This document shows, one piece after another, positions 24,106 through 30,723 of a DNA stretch of 30,723 nucleotides (its first letter is position 1; every line of letters begins with the position of its first letter). The stretch is from an uncultured Clostridia bacterium. Lineage in GTDB: Bacteria > Bacillota > Clostridia > Oscillospirales > Acutalibacteraceae. Both the position numbers and the translations under genes were made by a program. The notes beneath the pieces were generated by a model. It saw nothing but the letters and a program-made list of their open reading frames with translations, was not told where the DNA came from and made no database searches. Location of the stretch: NCBI GenBank assembly GCA_937884975.1, contig CAKZZS010000011.1:1-30723 (forward strand). Direction: 5' to 3'.

Positions 24106-24891
24106 ATGAATAAGTATAAGTATGGTGACAAGGTTTATATTAAATTGTCAAATATTTATGGTGAGGTTATTGGATGGACTCAAAGAAATATTAACGGTGA
24201 GGATTGTGGTTATACATATACTATCAAAGTTAAATTATATGGGAGTTTTATTTGGTATATAGCAGATGTACCCGAAAATGATATTGAAAAATTTATTAAG
24301 GTAAAGTTTGAAAATGGTAAGTCGATTCAAGTTTACGATGATGATAAATCTGCCTACAATTGTGATTGCGAAAGTGAACAACATAGCTGTACAGAAAAAT
24401 GCGATGAAAAAGATTATGAATACAACAAGTCCTGTGAGTCGCTTGACAATGATAAGAAATTTAATCTCGGTGATCTCTATACATCATCTCAGCCTGAGAT
24501 AGTAGATTATTTCTACAACAAAGAAAAGGGAACAACAGTTCTTAAATGGTCTGATGGTACTACCACAAAGGCAACAGTTCAAATGGGCGATGAACCCGAT
24601 AGACTTACTGGTTTTGCTTATGCGGTAGCTAAAAAGTATTATAGTGGAAATGATTTCTTTGCCGAAGCTGATTATTGGCTTATTAGGAAACCGAGAAAAG
24701 AAATGGCTTTAATAAAAAAGTTAAAGCAGGACGCAGAAAATGAGCGCAAAAGAGAAGAAAAGCGTAAGAGAAACCGTGAACGTAGAGTTTTAAGAGCTAA
24801 AGCACTTGACCGTAAGCGTGAATATGAAGCAAGAAAACTCGCTGCTGAAAAATATGGTGTGCCTATGGAATGGGGAGACGACAAAGAATGA
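24106..24891 (+). CDS. Phage hypothetical protein with 'KWSDGT' domain and basic coiled tail (261 aa)
   Basis: RBS AAAGGAGGT. Three parts: an SH3/KOW-like N-terminal beta region ('YKYGDKVYIKLSNIYGEVIGW'), an acidic cysteine-containing middle, and 'TTVLKWSDGTTTKATVQMGD' followed by 'GFAYAVAKKYYSG', a phage domain I recall from many clostridial phages. From about residue 205 it is a Lys/Arg/Glu coiled tail. The stop TGA overlaps the start of the G7-interrupted methyltransferase (ATGA at 24888), implying translational coupling. Confidence 0.75.
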   Translation: MNKYKYGDKVYIKLSNIYGEVIGWTQRNINGEDCGYTYTIKVKLYGSFIWYIADVPENDIEKFIKVKFENGKSIQVYDDDKSAYNCDCESEQHSCTEKCDEKDYEYNKSCESLDNDKKFNLGDLYTSSQPEIVDYFYNKEKGTTVLKWSDGTTTKATVQMGDEPDRLTGFAYAVAKKYYSGNDFFAEADYWLIRKPRKEMALIKKLKQDAENERKREEKRKRNRERRVLRAKALDRKREYEARKLAAEKYGVPMEWGDDKE

Positions 24892-25630
24892 AGTATGTCG
24901 GTTCAAAGGCGCGAATAGCCAAAGATATAGTACCTATCATACAGAAATGTATTGATGATAATGGTATTGAGCTATATGTCGAACCCTTTGTAGGGGGGGC
25001 AATACTCTCTCCGAGATTAAGTGTAAATCTCGTTTTGCATACGACAAGAATAGTTATTTGATTGATTTTTGGAAAGCATTACAAAGTGGTTGGCAGATAC
25101 AGAACGAACCTATGAACAAGGAGTTGTATGATGATATTCGTCAGAACAAAGACAAGTACCCTTCTCACATAGTCGCTCTCGCTGGATTTTGTGCTACATA
25201 TAATGCCAAATGGTTTGGTGGTTATGCAGGAATAGTCCATACAAAAGCGGGAACAGTCCGTAATTATTATGATGAAGCAGTAAGAAATGTAATAAGACAA
25301 GTTCCTGCGATACAAGATGTTAAGTTCATTTGTTCCGATTACCGTGATATAAAGGTTCCTAAAGGTGCGGTCATTTACTGTGACCCACCTTATAAGGGAA
25401 CAACAGGGTATCAAGACGGAATTGACTATAACCATTATTGGGATTGGATAAGAGACATAAGCAAAGATAATTATGTTTTATGCAGTGAATATGATGCGCC
25501 TGATGATTTTGAATGTATATGGAGCAAAAATTTAATAACTACTCTTGATAACGCAAGTAGAAGCAAGGCGACAGAACGATTATTTACATACAAAAACGGC
25601 TTATATATGAGCAATAATAGCACAAAATGA
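24888..25630 (+). pseudogene. D12-class (Dam-like) DNA adenine methyltransferase, out of frame at G7; likely phase-variable
   Basis: The ATG at 24888 overlaps the preceding stop. Frame 0 gives 'MKYVGSKARIAKDIVPIIQK' and 'ELYVEPFVGG', then runs into seven Gs at 24993-24999, after which the correct frame is lost and a stop follows at 25059. Adding one G restores 'PFVGGGNTLSEIKCKSRF' and a single frame to 25630, a 247-aa enzyme. The body contains 'NAKWFGGYAG' and catalytic 'YCDPPYKGTTGY', both intact. It is homologous to the body of the methyltransferase at 1429 (shared 'KWFGGYA', 'DPPY', 'PDDF'). The tract falls on the SAM-binding motif I. Five Gs would also be in frame. Confidence 0.86.
24993..24999 (+). 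repeat. G7 homopolymer inside motif I of a methyltransferase
   Basis: Seven consecutive Gs (TTTGTA then G7 then CAATAC) encode the glycines of the SAM-binding motif. As sequenced the gene is out of frame; eight Gs restore it. Poly-G tracts are classic phase-variation sites in bacteria, although seven is short, and G runs are also prone to sequencing error. Confidence 0.93.
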
Positions 25631-25653
25631 GCAAAAATAACACGATTTTTATG

Positions 25654-25673
25654 CTTAGAATGTTGGTTCTAAG
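25654..25673 (+). repeat. Hairpin between two Dam-like genes
   Basis: CTTAGAA and TTCTAAG form a seven-pair stem with loop TGTTGG, upstream of the RBS of the next gene. No T-run follows, so it is more likely an RNA-stability or translation element than a terminator. It supports the view that 25631-25698 is untranslated. Confidence 0.45.
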
Positions 25674-25698
25674 AAGAAGCCTAAAAGGAAGTGATAAA

Positions 25699-26541
25699 TT
25701 GAGCGAATATGTAAAAAGTCCTCTCAACTATGTTGGTGGAAAGTATAAAATCTTACCTCAAATTATTCCGCTGTTTCCAAAGGATATGACAAGTTTTCTC
25801 GATCTCTTTGGCGGTGGAGCTAATGTAAGCGTCAACGTAAAGGCAAATCAAATAATTTACAATGACAACAATACTCAGGTAGTTGAAATTCTTAAAACTA
25901 TTAAAGAAATATCTACCGAGGACGCATTGAAATATATTGACAGTTTAATACAAGAATACAATCTCTCAAAAGAAAACGCAGACGGTTTCCTAAAACTACG
26001 TTCTGACTATAACAAGAGTGAGAATAAAAATCCGTTAATGCTTTATACGATTATCTGCTATGCGTTCAACTATCAGATAAGGTTCAACTCAAAAGGCGAA
26101 TATAATATGCCTTTTGGTAAGAACAGAAGTTCATTTAGTCCGGTGCTTCGAGAAAAATTTATAAGGTTTTCCGAGGAACTACATAATAAGTTAATACTAT
26201 TTTACAATTCTGACTTTAGAGGGTACGACTCTATGAAAGCAAGTAGAAAGGGTTTTATATACTGCGACCCACTGTATCTTAATTCGACAGCGACCTATAA
26301 TGAGCAGGATGGTTGGACTGAAAAAGACGAAAATGATTTAAGAACAATGCTTAAAAGTTGGTCTGTTCAAGGTCTTAAATGGGGTTTGTCAAACAATATA
26401 GCGATAAATACTACGCTTGCAGACTGGGCTAATGAAAATAGATACAATATACATTACATAAATAATTCTTACGGAAATTCAAATTATCATAAGAAGGACA
26501 AGTCTGATAAAGATATTAAAGTGCTTATAACAAACTATTGA
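25699..26541 (+). CDS. D12-class (Dam-like) methyltransferase with DPLY in place of DPPY (280 aa)
   Basis: Start TTG at 25699 with AAGGAAG seven bases upstream gives 'LSEYVKSPLNYVGGKYKIL', the usual D12 beginning; an upstream ATG at 25627 would add an odd 24-residue leader. 'FLDLFGGGANVSVNV' is motif I, and 'YNMPFGKNRSSF' fits the Dam/T4-Dam class. At the catalytic site the sequence is 'IYCDPLYLNS' (D190-P191-L192-Y193). CTG instead of CCG is one base from the consensus. DPPY is nearly invariant, so activity is doubtful. Otherwise full length and in frame. Confidence 0.85.
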   Translation: MSEYVKSPLNYVGGKYKILPQIIPLFPKDMTSFLDLFGGGANVSVNVKANQIIYNDNNTQVVEILKTIKEISTEDALKYIDSLIQEYNLSKENADGFLKLRSDYNKSENKNPLMLYTIICYAFNYQIRFNSKGEYNMPFGKNRSSFSPVLREKFIRFSEELHNKLILFYNSDFRGYDSMKASRKGFIYCDPLYLNSTATYNEQDGWTEKDENDLRTMLKSWSVQGLKWGLSNNIAINTTLADWANENRYNIHYINNSYGNSNYHKKDKSDKDIKVLITNY

Positions 26542-26584
26542 TACTGCTTAAAACAAGTGTTCTAAACAGCTCGCATGAAAGAAG

Positions 26585-27778
26585 GTGATTACAGTTAAAA
26601 AAGTAGCAATTATTGATGCTGATCTTATCGGACGTAAAAAACACAGATTTCCAAATCTCGCTTGTATGAAACTTTCGTCATATTATAAGGCTCAAGGTTA
26701 TGATGTAAGTCTCAAACTTGACTACGACAATCTTGATGAATATGACAAAGTGACTATTTCAAAGGTTTTTATGGACACTGAAATACCGAATGAACCCGAT
26801 GACAAGTTACTGAAAACTGAGGTTAATATCGCTAATTTTTACAAGGACAACCCAATCCTTAATTTACCTAACGTAGAGTATGGTGGCACTGGTTTCTATT
26901 ATGACAAATCGCCTAAACTTCCTGAAGAAATAGAACATATTATGCCCGATTATCATTTATATGATGAATGGGTGCAAGTACAGCTTGATGCAGGAGTAAA
27001 AGCAAAAGACTTACAGTATTATACAGATTACTCAATAGGTTTTACTACACGAGGTTGTATAAGAAAATGTAAATTCTGTGTAAATAGAAATTACAGTAAA
27101 TGTGAGTTGCATAGTTCATTATCCGAGTTTATTGATAAGAATAGACCATATATCTGTTTGCTCGATGATAATATTTTTGCTTCACCAAAGTGGAAAGATG
27201 TATTTGACGATTTAATAGCAACAGGAAAGCGATTTCAATTCAAACAAGGTTGTGATGAACGACTCATGACTGATGAAAAGTGCGAGTATTTGTTCAATAA
27301 AGCAAGGTGGATAGGGGATATCATTTTCGCTTTTGACAACATCAAAGATAAGAATTTAATAGTAAATCGGTTAGAAATGATACGCCGTCATACAAAGAAA
27401 AATGTTAAATTTTATGTCTTCTGTGGATTTAATCATGATAATCCCGGACACTACGATGATAATTTCTATCGTAAAGATATTGAAGATTTATTTGAACGAA
27501 TTAAAATTCTTATGTCATTTGGTTGCCTACCTTATATAATGAGATATAAAGATTATGAGATGAGTCCTTATCGTGGAATTTACATAACAGTTGCTCGATG
27601 GTGTAATCAGCCAGCGTTCTTTAAAAAGAAAAGCATCAGAGAATTTGCAGAAGCAAGTCAAAAGACTGTTAAGACTGAATGTGCAGATGTAAGAGCAATA
27701 AAACTTGTTGAACGTGATTTTCCTGATATAGCAGAAAAATATTTTGATTTGAAATATATTGATTATAACGGAGGTTGA
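26585..27778 (+). CDS. Radical SAM protein (397 aa)
   Basis: Predicted [4Fe-4S] radical S-adenosylmethionine enzyme. C158-x3-C162-x2-C165 ('RGCIRKCKFCVN') binds the cluster; an N-terminal ~130-residue region ('VAIIDADLIGRKKHRFPN') resembles the fold preceding the radical SAM barrel in B12-binding-type members. The C-terminal barrel has 'KQGCDERLM' and 'FYVFCGFNHD'. Substrate unknown. The start is odd: the good AGAAGG site lies immediately before GTG (26585), leaving no ATG/GTG/TTG at normal spacing, so the true start may be non-canonical or GTG with overlapping RBS. It lies between two methyltransferases, so a nucleic-acid modification role is possible. Confidence 0.82.
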   Translation: MITVKKVAIIDADLIGRKKHRFPNLACMKLSSYYKAQGYDVSLKLDYDNLDEYDKVTISKVFMDTEIPNEPDDKLLKTEVNIANFYKDNPILNLPNVEYGGTGFYYDKSPKLPEEIEHIMPDYHLYDEWVQVQLDAGVKAKDLQYYTDYSIGFTTRGCIRKCKFCVNRNYSKCELHSSLSEFIDKNRPYICLLDDNIFASPKWKDVFDDLIATGKRFQFKQGCDERLMTDEKCEYLFNKARWIGDIIFAFDNIKDKNLIVNRLEMIRRHTKKNVKFYVFCGFNHDNPGHYDDNFYRKDIEDLFERIKILMSFGCLPYIMRYKDYEMSPYRGIYITVARWCNQPAFFKKKSIREFAEASQKTVKTECADVRAIKLVERDFPDIAEKYFDLKYIDYNGG

Positions 27779-27779
27779 A

Positions 27780-28382
27780 ATGGCAAAAGACTGGACTGGA
27801 AATAGTAAAGCTGTTTATTCAACATTGGCTGCAAGTAATCATTCAGCAGATGACAGAGCCGATAAAGATTATTATTGCACACCGCCAAAAGCTGTTGAAG
27901 AACTATTAAAAAGAGAAGAATTTAATCATTACATATTAGAACCCGCTGTAGGCGGTGGTCACATAGCAGATGTCTTAAAACAAAATGGTCACATAGTTCA
28001 ATCTATAGATATAACTGATCGCGGTTATGCCGATACAAAAGTGCAAGACTTCCTTACTATGACAAAAGACCAATTAAATTTTTCACCTGACATTATAACA
28101 AACCCACCGTATTCTATGGCAACTGAGTTTGCCGAACACGCACTTGATATATCAATGGACTCCGTAAAGGTTGCAATGTTTCTTAAAATACAGTTTCTTG
28201 AAAGTAAGAAAAGATATGAATTATTTAAAAAATATCCTCCTAAAACAGTTTATGTATTTGTGAATAGAGTAAATTGCGGTAAGAATGGTATTTTCGGTAA
28301 AGAGTCATCGGCGGTATGTTATGCTTGGTTCGTTTGGGAGAAAGGATTTAACGGGTTCCCTACAATAAAGTGGATAGGTTAA
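27780..28382 (+). CDS. N6-adenine DNA methyltransferase, NPPY type (200 aa), intact
   Basis: ATG at 27780 with GGAGG at 27770-27774, preferred over an upstream TTG at 27759. 'DYYCTPPKAVEELL' at the start, 'ILEPAVGGGHIADVL' as the SAM motif, and 'DIITNPPYS' with N108-P-P-Y111 as catalytic motif: the order and lengths of short phage gamma-class adenine methyltransferases. No target-recognition insert is obvious, so it may use a partner or have short specificity. Its stop is followed by a structured non-coding stretch. It is the only methyltransferase in the window with all motifs present and no frame problem. Confidence 0.85.
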   Translation: MAKDWTGNSKAVYSTLAASNHSADDRADKDYYCTPPKAVEELLKREEFNHYILEPAVGGGHIADVLKQNGHIVQSIDITDRGYADTKVQDFLTMTKDQLNFSPDIITNPPYSMATEFAEHALDISMDSVKVAMFLKIQFLESKKRYELFKKYPPKTVYVFVNRVNCGKNGIFGKESSAVCYAWFVWEKGFNGFPTIKWIG

Positions 28383-28396
28383 AAATTCTCAAAATA

Positions 28397-28465
28397 ATTT
28401 TATTAAGTCACTTTAACAAATGGCTTGGTTAAGCGGTTTGTGAGGCGCAAAATTCTTAATAAAAT
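28397..28465 (+). repeat. 11-bp perfect inverted repeat enclosing a structured 47-base spacer
   Basis: ATTTTATTAAG (28397-28407) and CTTAATAAAAT (28455-28465) can pair. Inside, ACAAA pairs with TTTGT and CTT with AAG, giving a nested stem in the only sizeable non-coding gap of this cluster. No T-run marks a terminator. It could be an RNA element or a protein-binding site for regulation of the next gene. Confidence 0.5.
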
Positions 28466-28504
28466 CAGGCTTTTAAGCACCATTGATAGAAAGGAAATAA
28501 AAAC

Positions 28505-29581
28505 ATGGAAGATAATGAAAAATTAGTTTTAATCAATGATCGCCAAAACCATACGCGACAAAAGCTCACAGAATTACAGGCTTTGCCTTTAGATCGTAAA
28601 GTACAACTAACACAAACAAGACTTATTGAATGGTATAATACTTGGGAAGGTAAATGCTATTTGGCTTTTTCGGGCGGTAAAGACAGCACAGTATTAGCCG
28701 ATATAGCAGCACAAGTATGTAAAATACATTGTTATGAACTAATTTTATACTTCTCCGATACAGGATTAGAGTTCCCGGAAATCCGTAAACACGTTAAAGA
28801 TTTTAAGAAATACCTTGAAAATAAATACGAAATATCAATAAAACTAATTATTGATTATCCAAAGGAATATAACAAAAACACTGGAAAGACAGAAAGAGTT
28901 ACATTCAGAAAAGTTATTGAGAAATATGGCTATCCCGTAATAAGTAAAGAAGTTGCTAAAAGGGTTAGCGAATATCATAATGCTGAAAGAAAAGGAACAT
29001 TAGAAGATTCAAGCGCTTATAAAGAATTTAATGGACTGCTTACTAAAAAAGATGGAAGTAAATCTGCCTATAACAAAGAAAAATACAAATACCTTGTTGA
29101 TGCTCCATTTAAAATATCGCATAGATGTTGTCATATTATGAAGAAAAATCCTTCACGTCAATTTGCAAAAGAAACAGGACTAAAGAAAATTGTAGGAACT
29201 ATGGCTTGTGAAAGTCGAGCAAGACAAAATGTATGGATCTTAAATGGCTGTAATGCTTTCAATGCTGATGAACCACATTCAGCTCCGATTAGTTTTTGGA
29301 CTGAACAGGACATTATTGAGTACATACTGAAAAATGATATTCCTTACGCTTCTGTTTATGGTGAGATTGTTCAGAACGAAAATGGTAAGTATTCATTTAC
29401 TGGTTATCAAAGAACAGGTTGTGCATATTGTGCTTTCGGTTGTCATCTTGAAAAAGAACCCAATCGTTTTCAGCAGCTTAAAGAAACACACCCGAAACTC
29501 TATGAATATTGTATGCGACCGTGGGATAAGGGTGGTTTAGGAATGAACGATGTTCTTGATTATATAGGAGTTAAACATTAA
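28505..29581 (+). CDS. PP-loop ATPase, PAPS reductase/DndC-like (358 aa)
   Basis: RBS AAAGGAA. The P-loop is S56-G-G-K-D-S61 ('AFSGGKDST') in an adenine-nucleotide alpha-hydrolase fold; 'LYFSDTGLEFPEI' matches the PAPS-reductase family. Cysteines in 'HRCCHIMKK' and 'TGCAYCAFGCH' could bind an Fe-S cluster, as in DndC and assimilatory reductases. Phages often carry this family with modification genes. Assimilatory sulfate reduction is unlikely here, as no pathway partner is present. DndC takes part in DNA phosphorothioation, but DndA/D/E are absent from the window, so that role is only a hypothesis. Confidence 0.82.
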   Translation: MEDNEKLVLINDRQNHTRQKLTELQALPLDRKVQLTQTRLIEWYNTWEGKCYLAFSGGKDSTVLADIAAQVCKIHCYELILYFSDTGLEFPEIRKHVKDFKKYLENKYEISIKLIIDYPKEYNKNTGKTERVTFRKVIEKYGYPVISKEVAKRVSEYHNAERKGTLEDSSAYKEFNGLLTKKDGSKSAYNKEKYKYLVDAPFKISHRCCHIMKKNPSRQFAKETGLKKIVGTMACESRARQNVWILNGCNAFNADEPHSAPISFWTEQDIIEYILKNDIPYASVYGEIVQNENGKYSFTGYQRTGCAYCAFGCHLEKEPNRFQQLKETHPKLYEYCMRPWDKGGLGMNDVLDYIGVKH

Positions 29582-29624
29582 GTGTGAATAAAAAATCTAT
29601 TTTATGAACTTGGAGGTGAACAGA

Positions 29625-29894
29625 GTGTTTTCGGCAAAAGAAGCAAATGAACGGACTGATAAAGTTCTGCTTGATATGGCGAACAAGTATATTGATACTC
29701 TTGAAGATAGTATTCTTGAAGCTATTAAAAAGGGCGATAAAGCAATTTTAATAGAAAACAGCAAAATATGGAAATTCAAGAACGAGCTAATCAAACAGTT
29801 AGAATTATTGGGCTATAAAGTAGAAAAAATTGAAGATTATTATGAAGAAAGTTCTGGAATTAAAATAAGTTGGAACGAAAAGGAGAATACATAA
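29625..29894 (+). CDS. Phage hypothetical protein, 'FSAKEAN' type (89 aa)
   Basis: The GTG at 29625 is chosen because GGAGGTG lies at 29612-29618; an in-frame ATG at 29604 lies upstream of that RBS. It begins 'MFSAKEANERTDKVLLDMAN', a familiar opening of small phage proteins, and is helical and charged throughout ('SILEAIKKGDKAILIENSKIW'). Ends in a TAATG overlap with the next gene. Function unknown. Confidence 0.7.
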   Translation: MFSAKEANERTDKVLLDMANKYIDTLEDSILEAIKKGDKAILIENSKIWKFKNELIKQLELLGYKVEKIEDYYEESSGIKISWNEKENT

Positions 29895-30079
29895 TGCCAC
29901 CTTTCACAAACATTTGTCCTTTCAAGGAGCGTTGTCCATCAGCTTCTGGTTGGTGTTTCAATCAGCAACCGAGTAAAAAGTGTATTAAGTTCCTTGAAAC
30001 ACATCTCGATTTAGTAAATCAGGATTTGGCAAATACAGAGGAACTGATACAGGTTATAAGGGAGTGTGATACTACATAA
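29894..30079 (+). CDS. Small cysteine-rich protein (61 aa)
   Basis: TAATG overlap with the previous gene and AAAGGAG upstream. Five cysteines in the first ~38 residues ('NICPFKERCPSASGWCFN', 'KKCIKF') suggest a metal site, followed by one helix. It is again in TAATG overlap with the next gene, so the three small genes are coupled. Function not recognised. Confidence 0.65.
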   Translation: MPPFTNICPFKERCPSASGWCFNQQPSKKCIKFLETHLDLVNQDLANTEELIQVIRECDTT

Positions 30080-30255
30080 TGGCAGAGTTAAAAATTGGCG
30101 ATGAAGTAATGCTTAAAACGCCCGAAAACGGTAGATACTATCGTGGTAAGGTGGGAAAGATATACGAAAAGACCATTCGTGTTAATCTTCCGAACGGTCT
30201 GTACATTGAGAAACCGATTAAGATGTGGGTAAAGGCAGGTGATAAAGATGAATGA
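30079..30255 (+). CDS. Small KOW/SH3-like protein (58 aa)
   Basis: Starts in TAATG overlap with the preceding stop. It reads 'MAELKIGDEVMLKTPENG', 'RGKVGKIYEKTIRVNLPNG' and ends '...VKAGDKDE'. Alternating charged and hydrophobic residues with Gly turns suggest a small beta barrel. The stop overlaps the next start. Short but well placed between coupled genes. Confidence 0.6.
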   Translation: MAELKIGDEVMLKTPENGRYYRGKVGKIYEKTIRVNLPNGLYIEKPIKMWVKAGDKDE

Positions 30256-30430
30256 AACAACAACACAAATCAAGGATTGTTCTTGCGGTGGTAAGGCAGT
30301 AATACAGTCTTATGGTTCAGAAGAAACTCCTATATATAGAGTTTTTTGCCCTGACTGTATGAAGTCTGTTGACGGCAAACGTAATGAACTTAAAGAAATA
30401 GTAATTGAACGGTGGAACGCTATGAATTGA
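30248..30430 (+). CDS. Lar-like zinc-ribbon protein (60 aa)
   Basis: The ATG at 30248 lies inside the end of the previous gene, with AGGTG upstream. 'IKDCSCGGKAVIQSYG' and 'VFCPDCMKSVDGKRNE' are the zinc ribbon and 'EIVIERWNAMN' the Trp-Asn ending of Lar-like proteins. Third member of this type in the window. A modulatory effect on restriction is possible by family analogy only. Confidence 0.7.
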   Translation: MNETTTQIKDCSCGGKAVIQSYGSEETPIYRVFCPDCMKSVDGKRNELKEIVIERWNAMN

Positions 30431-30454
30431 AACAGACAAAAACGAGGTGACGGA

Positions 30455-30625
30455 ATGATTAAACGACAGAGTATATGGGTATCGGTAATATTTTCCGTAT
30501 GTTTAGTAAGCATAATGTGTTCATTTATTATGATAGCATTGCAGATAAACGCTATAAATACACTTGAAAAACAGAAAATGATGCAGTTTTTGTCTGTTTT
30601 TTCAACGTCTTTCCGGAAAAAATGA
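30455..30625 (+). CDS. Small single-pass membrane protein (56 aa)
   Basis: ATG with CGAGGTGACGG upstream. Short basic N-terminus 'MIKRQSIW' followed by a hydrophobic stretch 'VIFSVCLVSIMCSFIMIALQ' (about residues 11-30) and a short C-terminal tail ending 'FRKK'. Positive-inside layout suggests the C-terminus faces outward. Last gene before the composition changes to bacterial-looking DNA; its final codons may lie across a junction. Function unknown. Confidence 0.55.
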   Translation: MIKRQSIWVSVIFSVCLVSIMCSFIMIALQINAINTLEKQKMMQFLSVFSTSFRKK

Positions 30626-30672
30626 ATTTTTGGCTTTTACAAACTGCATAATGCGGGTTTTCTTTCAGCCGG

Positions 30673-30718
30673 TTGCAAATCTCCCCGGTTTTGTGTATAG
30701 TAGAATCATGCAAGGAGG
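30673..30718 (+). promoter_or_regulatory. Promoter and RBS of a gene beyond the window edge
   Basis: -35 TTGCAA (30673-30678), 17-base spacer, -10 TATAGT (30696-30701), then AAGGAGG (30712-30718) five bases from the window end. The surrounding 30626-30723 sequence is more GC-rich than the phage-like genes and holds no gene. It probably drives a gene starting just outside the window. Confidence 0.7.
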
Positions 30719-30723
30719 CGGTA

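Noticed and set aside
28397..28465. Integron attC-like site or degenerate tRNA
   Set aside because: A TTTAACAAA/TTTGT pairing recalls attC, but the conserved core pair and an integrase are missing; no T-arm consensus or acceptor stem of a tRNA can be built.
65..30513. Minus-strand open frames across the window
   Set aside because: They lie opposite well-supported + strand genes, lack RBS sites and recognisable motifs, and have compositions expected of antisense shadows.
1..30723. CRISPR array, tRNA or rRNA genes
   Set aside because: No regularly spaced repeats with unique spacers and no tRNA T-arm or rRNA-like segments were found by eye; a dedicated scan could still find a divergent tRNA.

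Overview
The window reads as the early and replication region of a tailed-phage-like element (phage or prophage) of a Gram-positive, probably clostridial (Ruminococcus/Eubacterium-like) host. The grounds are the AT-rich sequence, strong GGAGG-type ribosome-binding sites, dense co-directional genes with ATGA/TAATG overlaps, many small cysteine-rich phage-type proteins, and a phage-style replication set. Every supported gene lies on the + strand. No structural, packaging, lysis or integrase gene is visible, and no tRNA gene or CRISPR array was found. All family assignments come from reading motifs and remembered families; no search was run.

Layout. (1) Bases 2 to about 358 are part of a bacterial ABC-transporter substrate-binding protein that joins phage-like sequence abruptly. 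(2) Bases 463-5140 hold small accessory genes, a D12-class (Dam-like) adenine methyltransferase interrupted at an (AG)13 tract, and an RNA ligase. (3) Bases 5256-17376 are a nearly self-contained replication and recombination block: SSB-like protein, RecA/Sak4-like ATPase, DnaB-type helicase, DnaG-like primase, Cas4/RecB-like nuclease, a bacterial-type DNA polymerase III alpha with PHP domain, and a RecD2-like helicase. (4) Bases 17369-18092 are a beta-class methyltransferase interrupted at a C8 tract inside its DPPY motif. (5) Bases 18133-21596 are a run of tiny, mostly zinc-ribbon proteins. (6) Bases 21628-23231 hold a second triple zinc-ribbon protein and an HsdM-related protein. (7) A promoter-bearing intergenic region (23232-23484) starts a further transcription unit running to about 30.6 kb. 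It carries a G7-interrupted Dam-like gene, a Dam-like gene with DPLY in place of DPPY, a radical SAM protein, an intact NPPY methyltransferase, a PP-loop (PAPS-reductase/DndC-like) protein and small genes. (8) The last ~100 bases look like bacterial promoter DNA.

The most notable feature is a set of methyltransferase genes that look like contingency loci. Three different methyltransferase genes are out of frame exactly at simple-sequence repeats: (AG)13, C8 and G7. In each case a change of one repeat unit restores a full-length product with intact catalytic motifs. The (AG)13 gene also has two tandem, diverged copies of its ribosome-binding site, start codon and N-terminal motif, lying in different frames. 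Repeat number would therefore choose between two N-termini or no product, a predicted three-state switch. This would let the element vary its DNA methylation against host restriction. Sequencing error in the two homopolymers, or general decay, is the main competing explanation: a further D12 gene has a damaged motif, and two small genes carry in-frame TGA codons.
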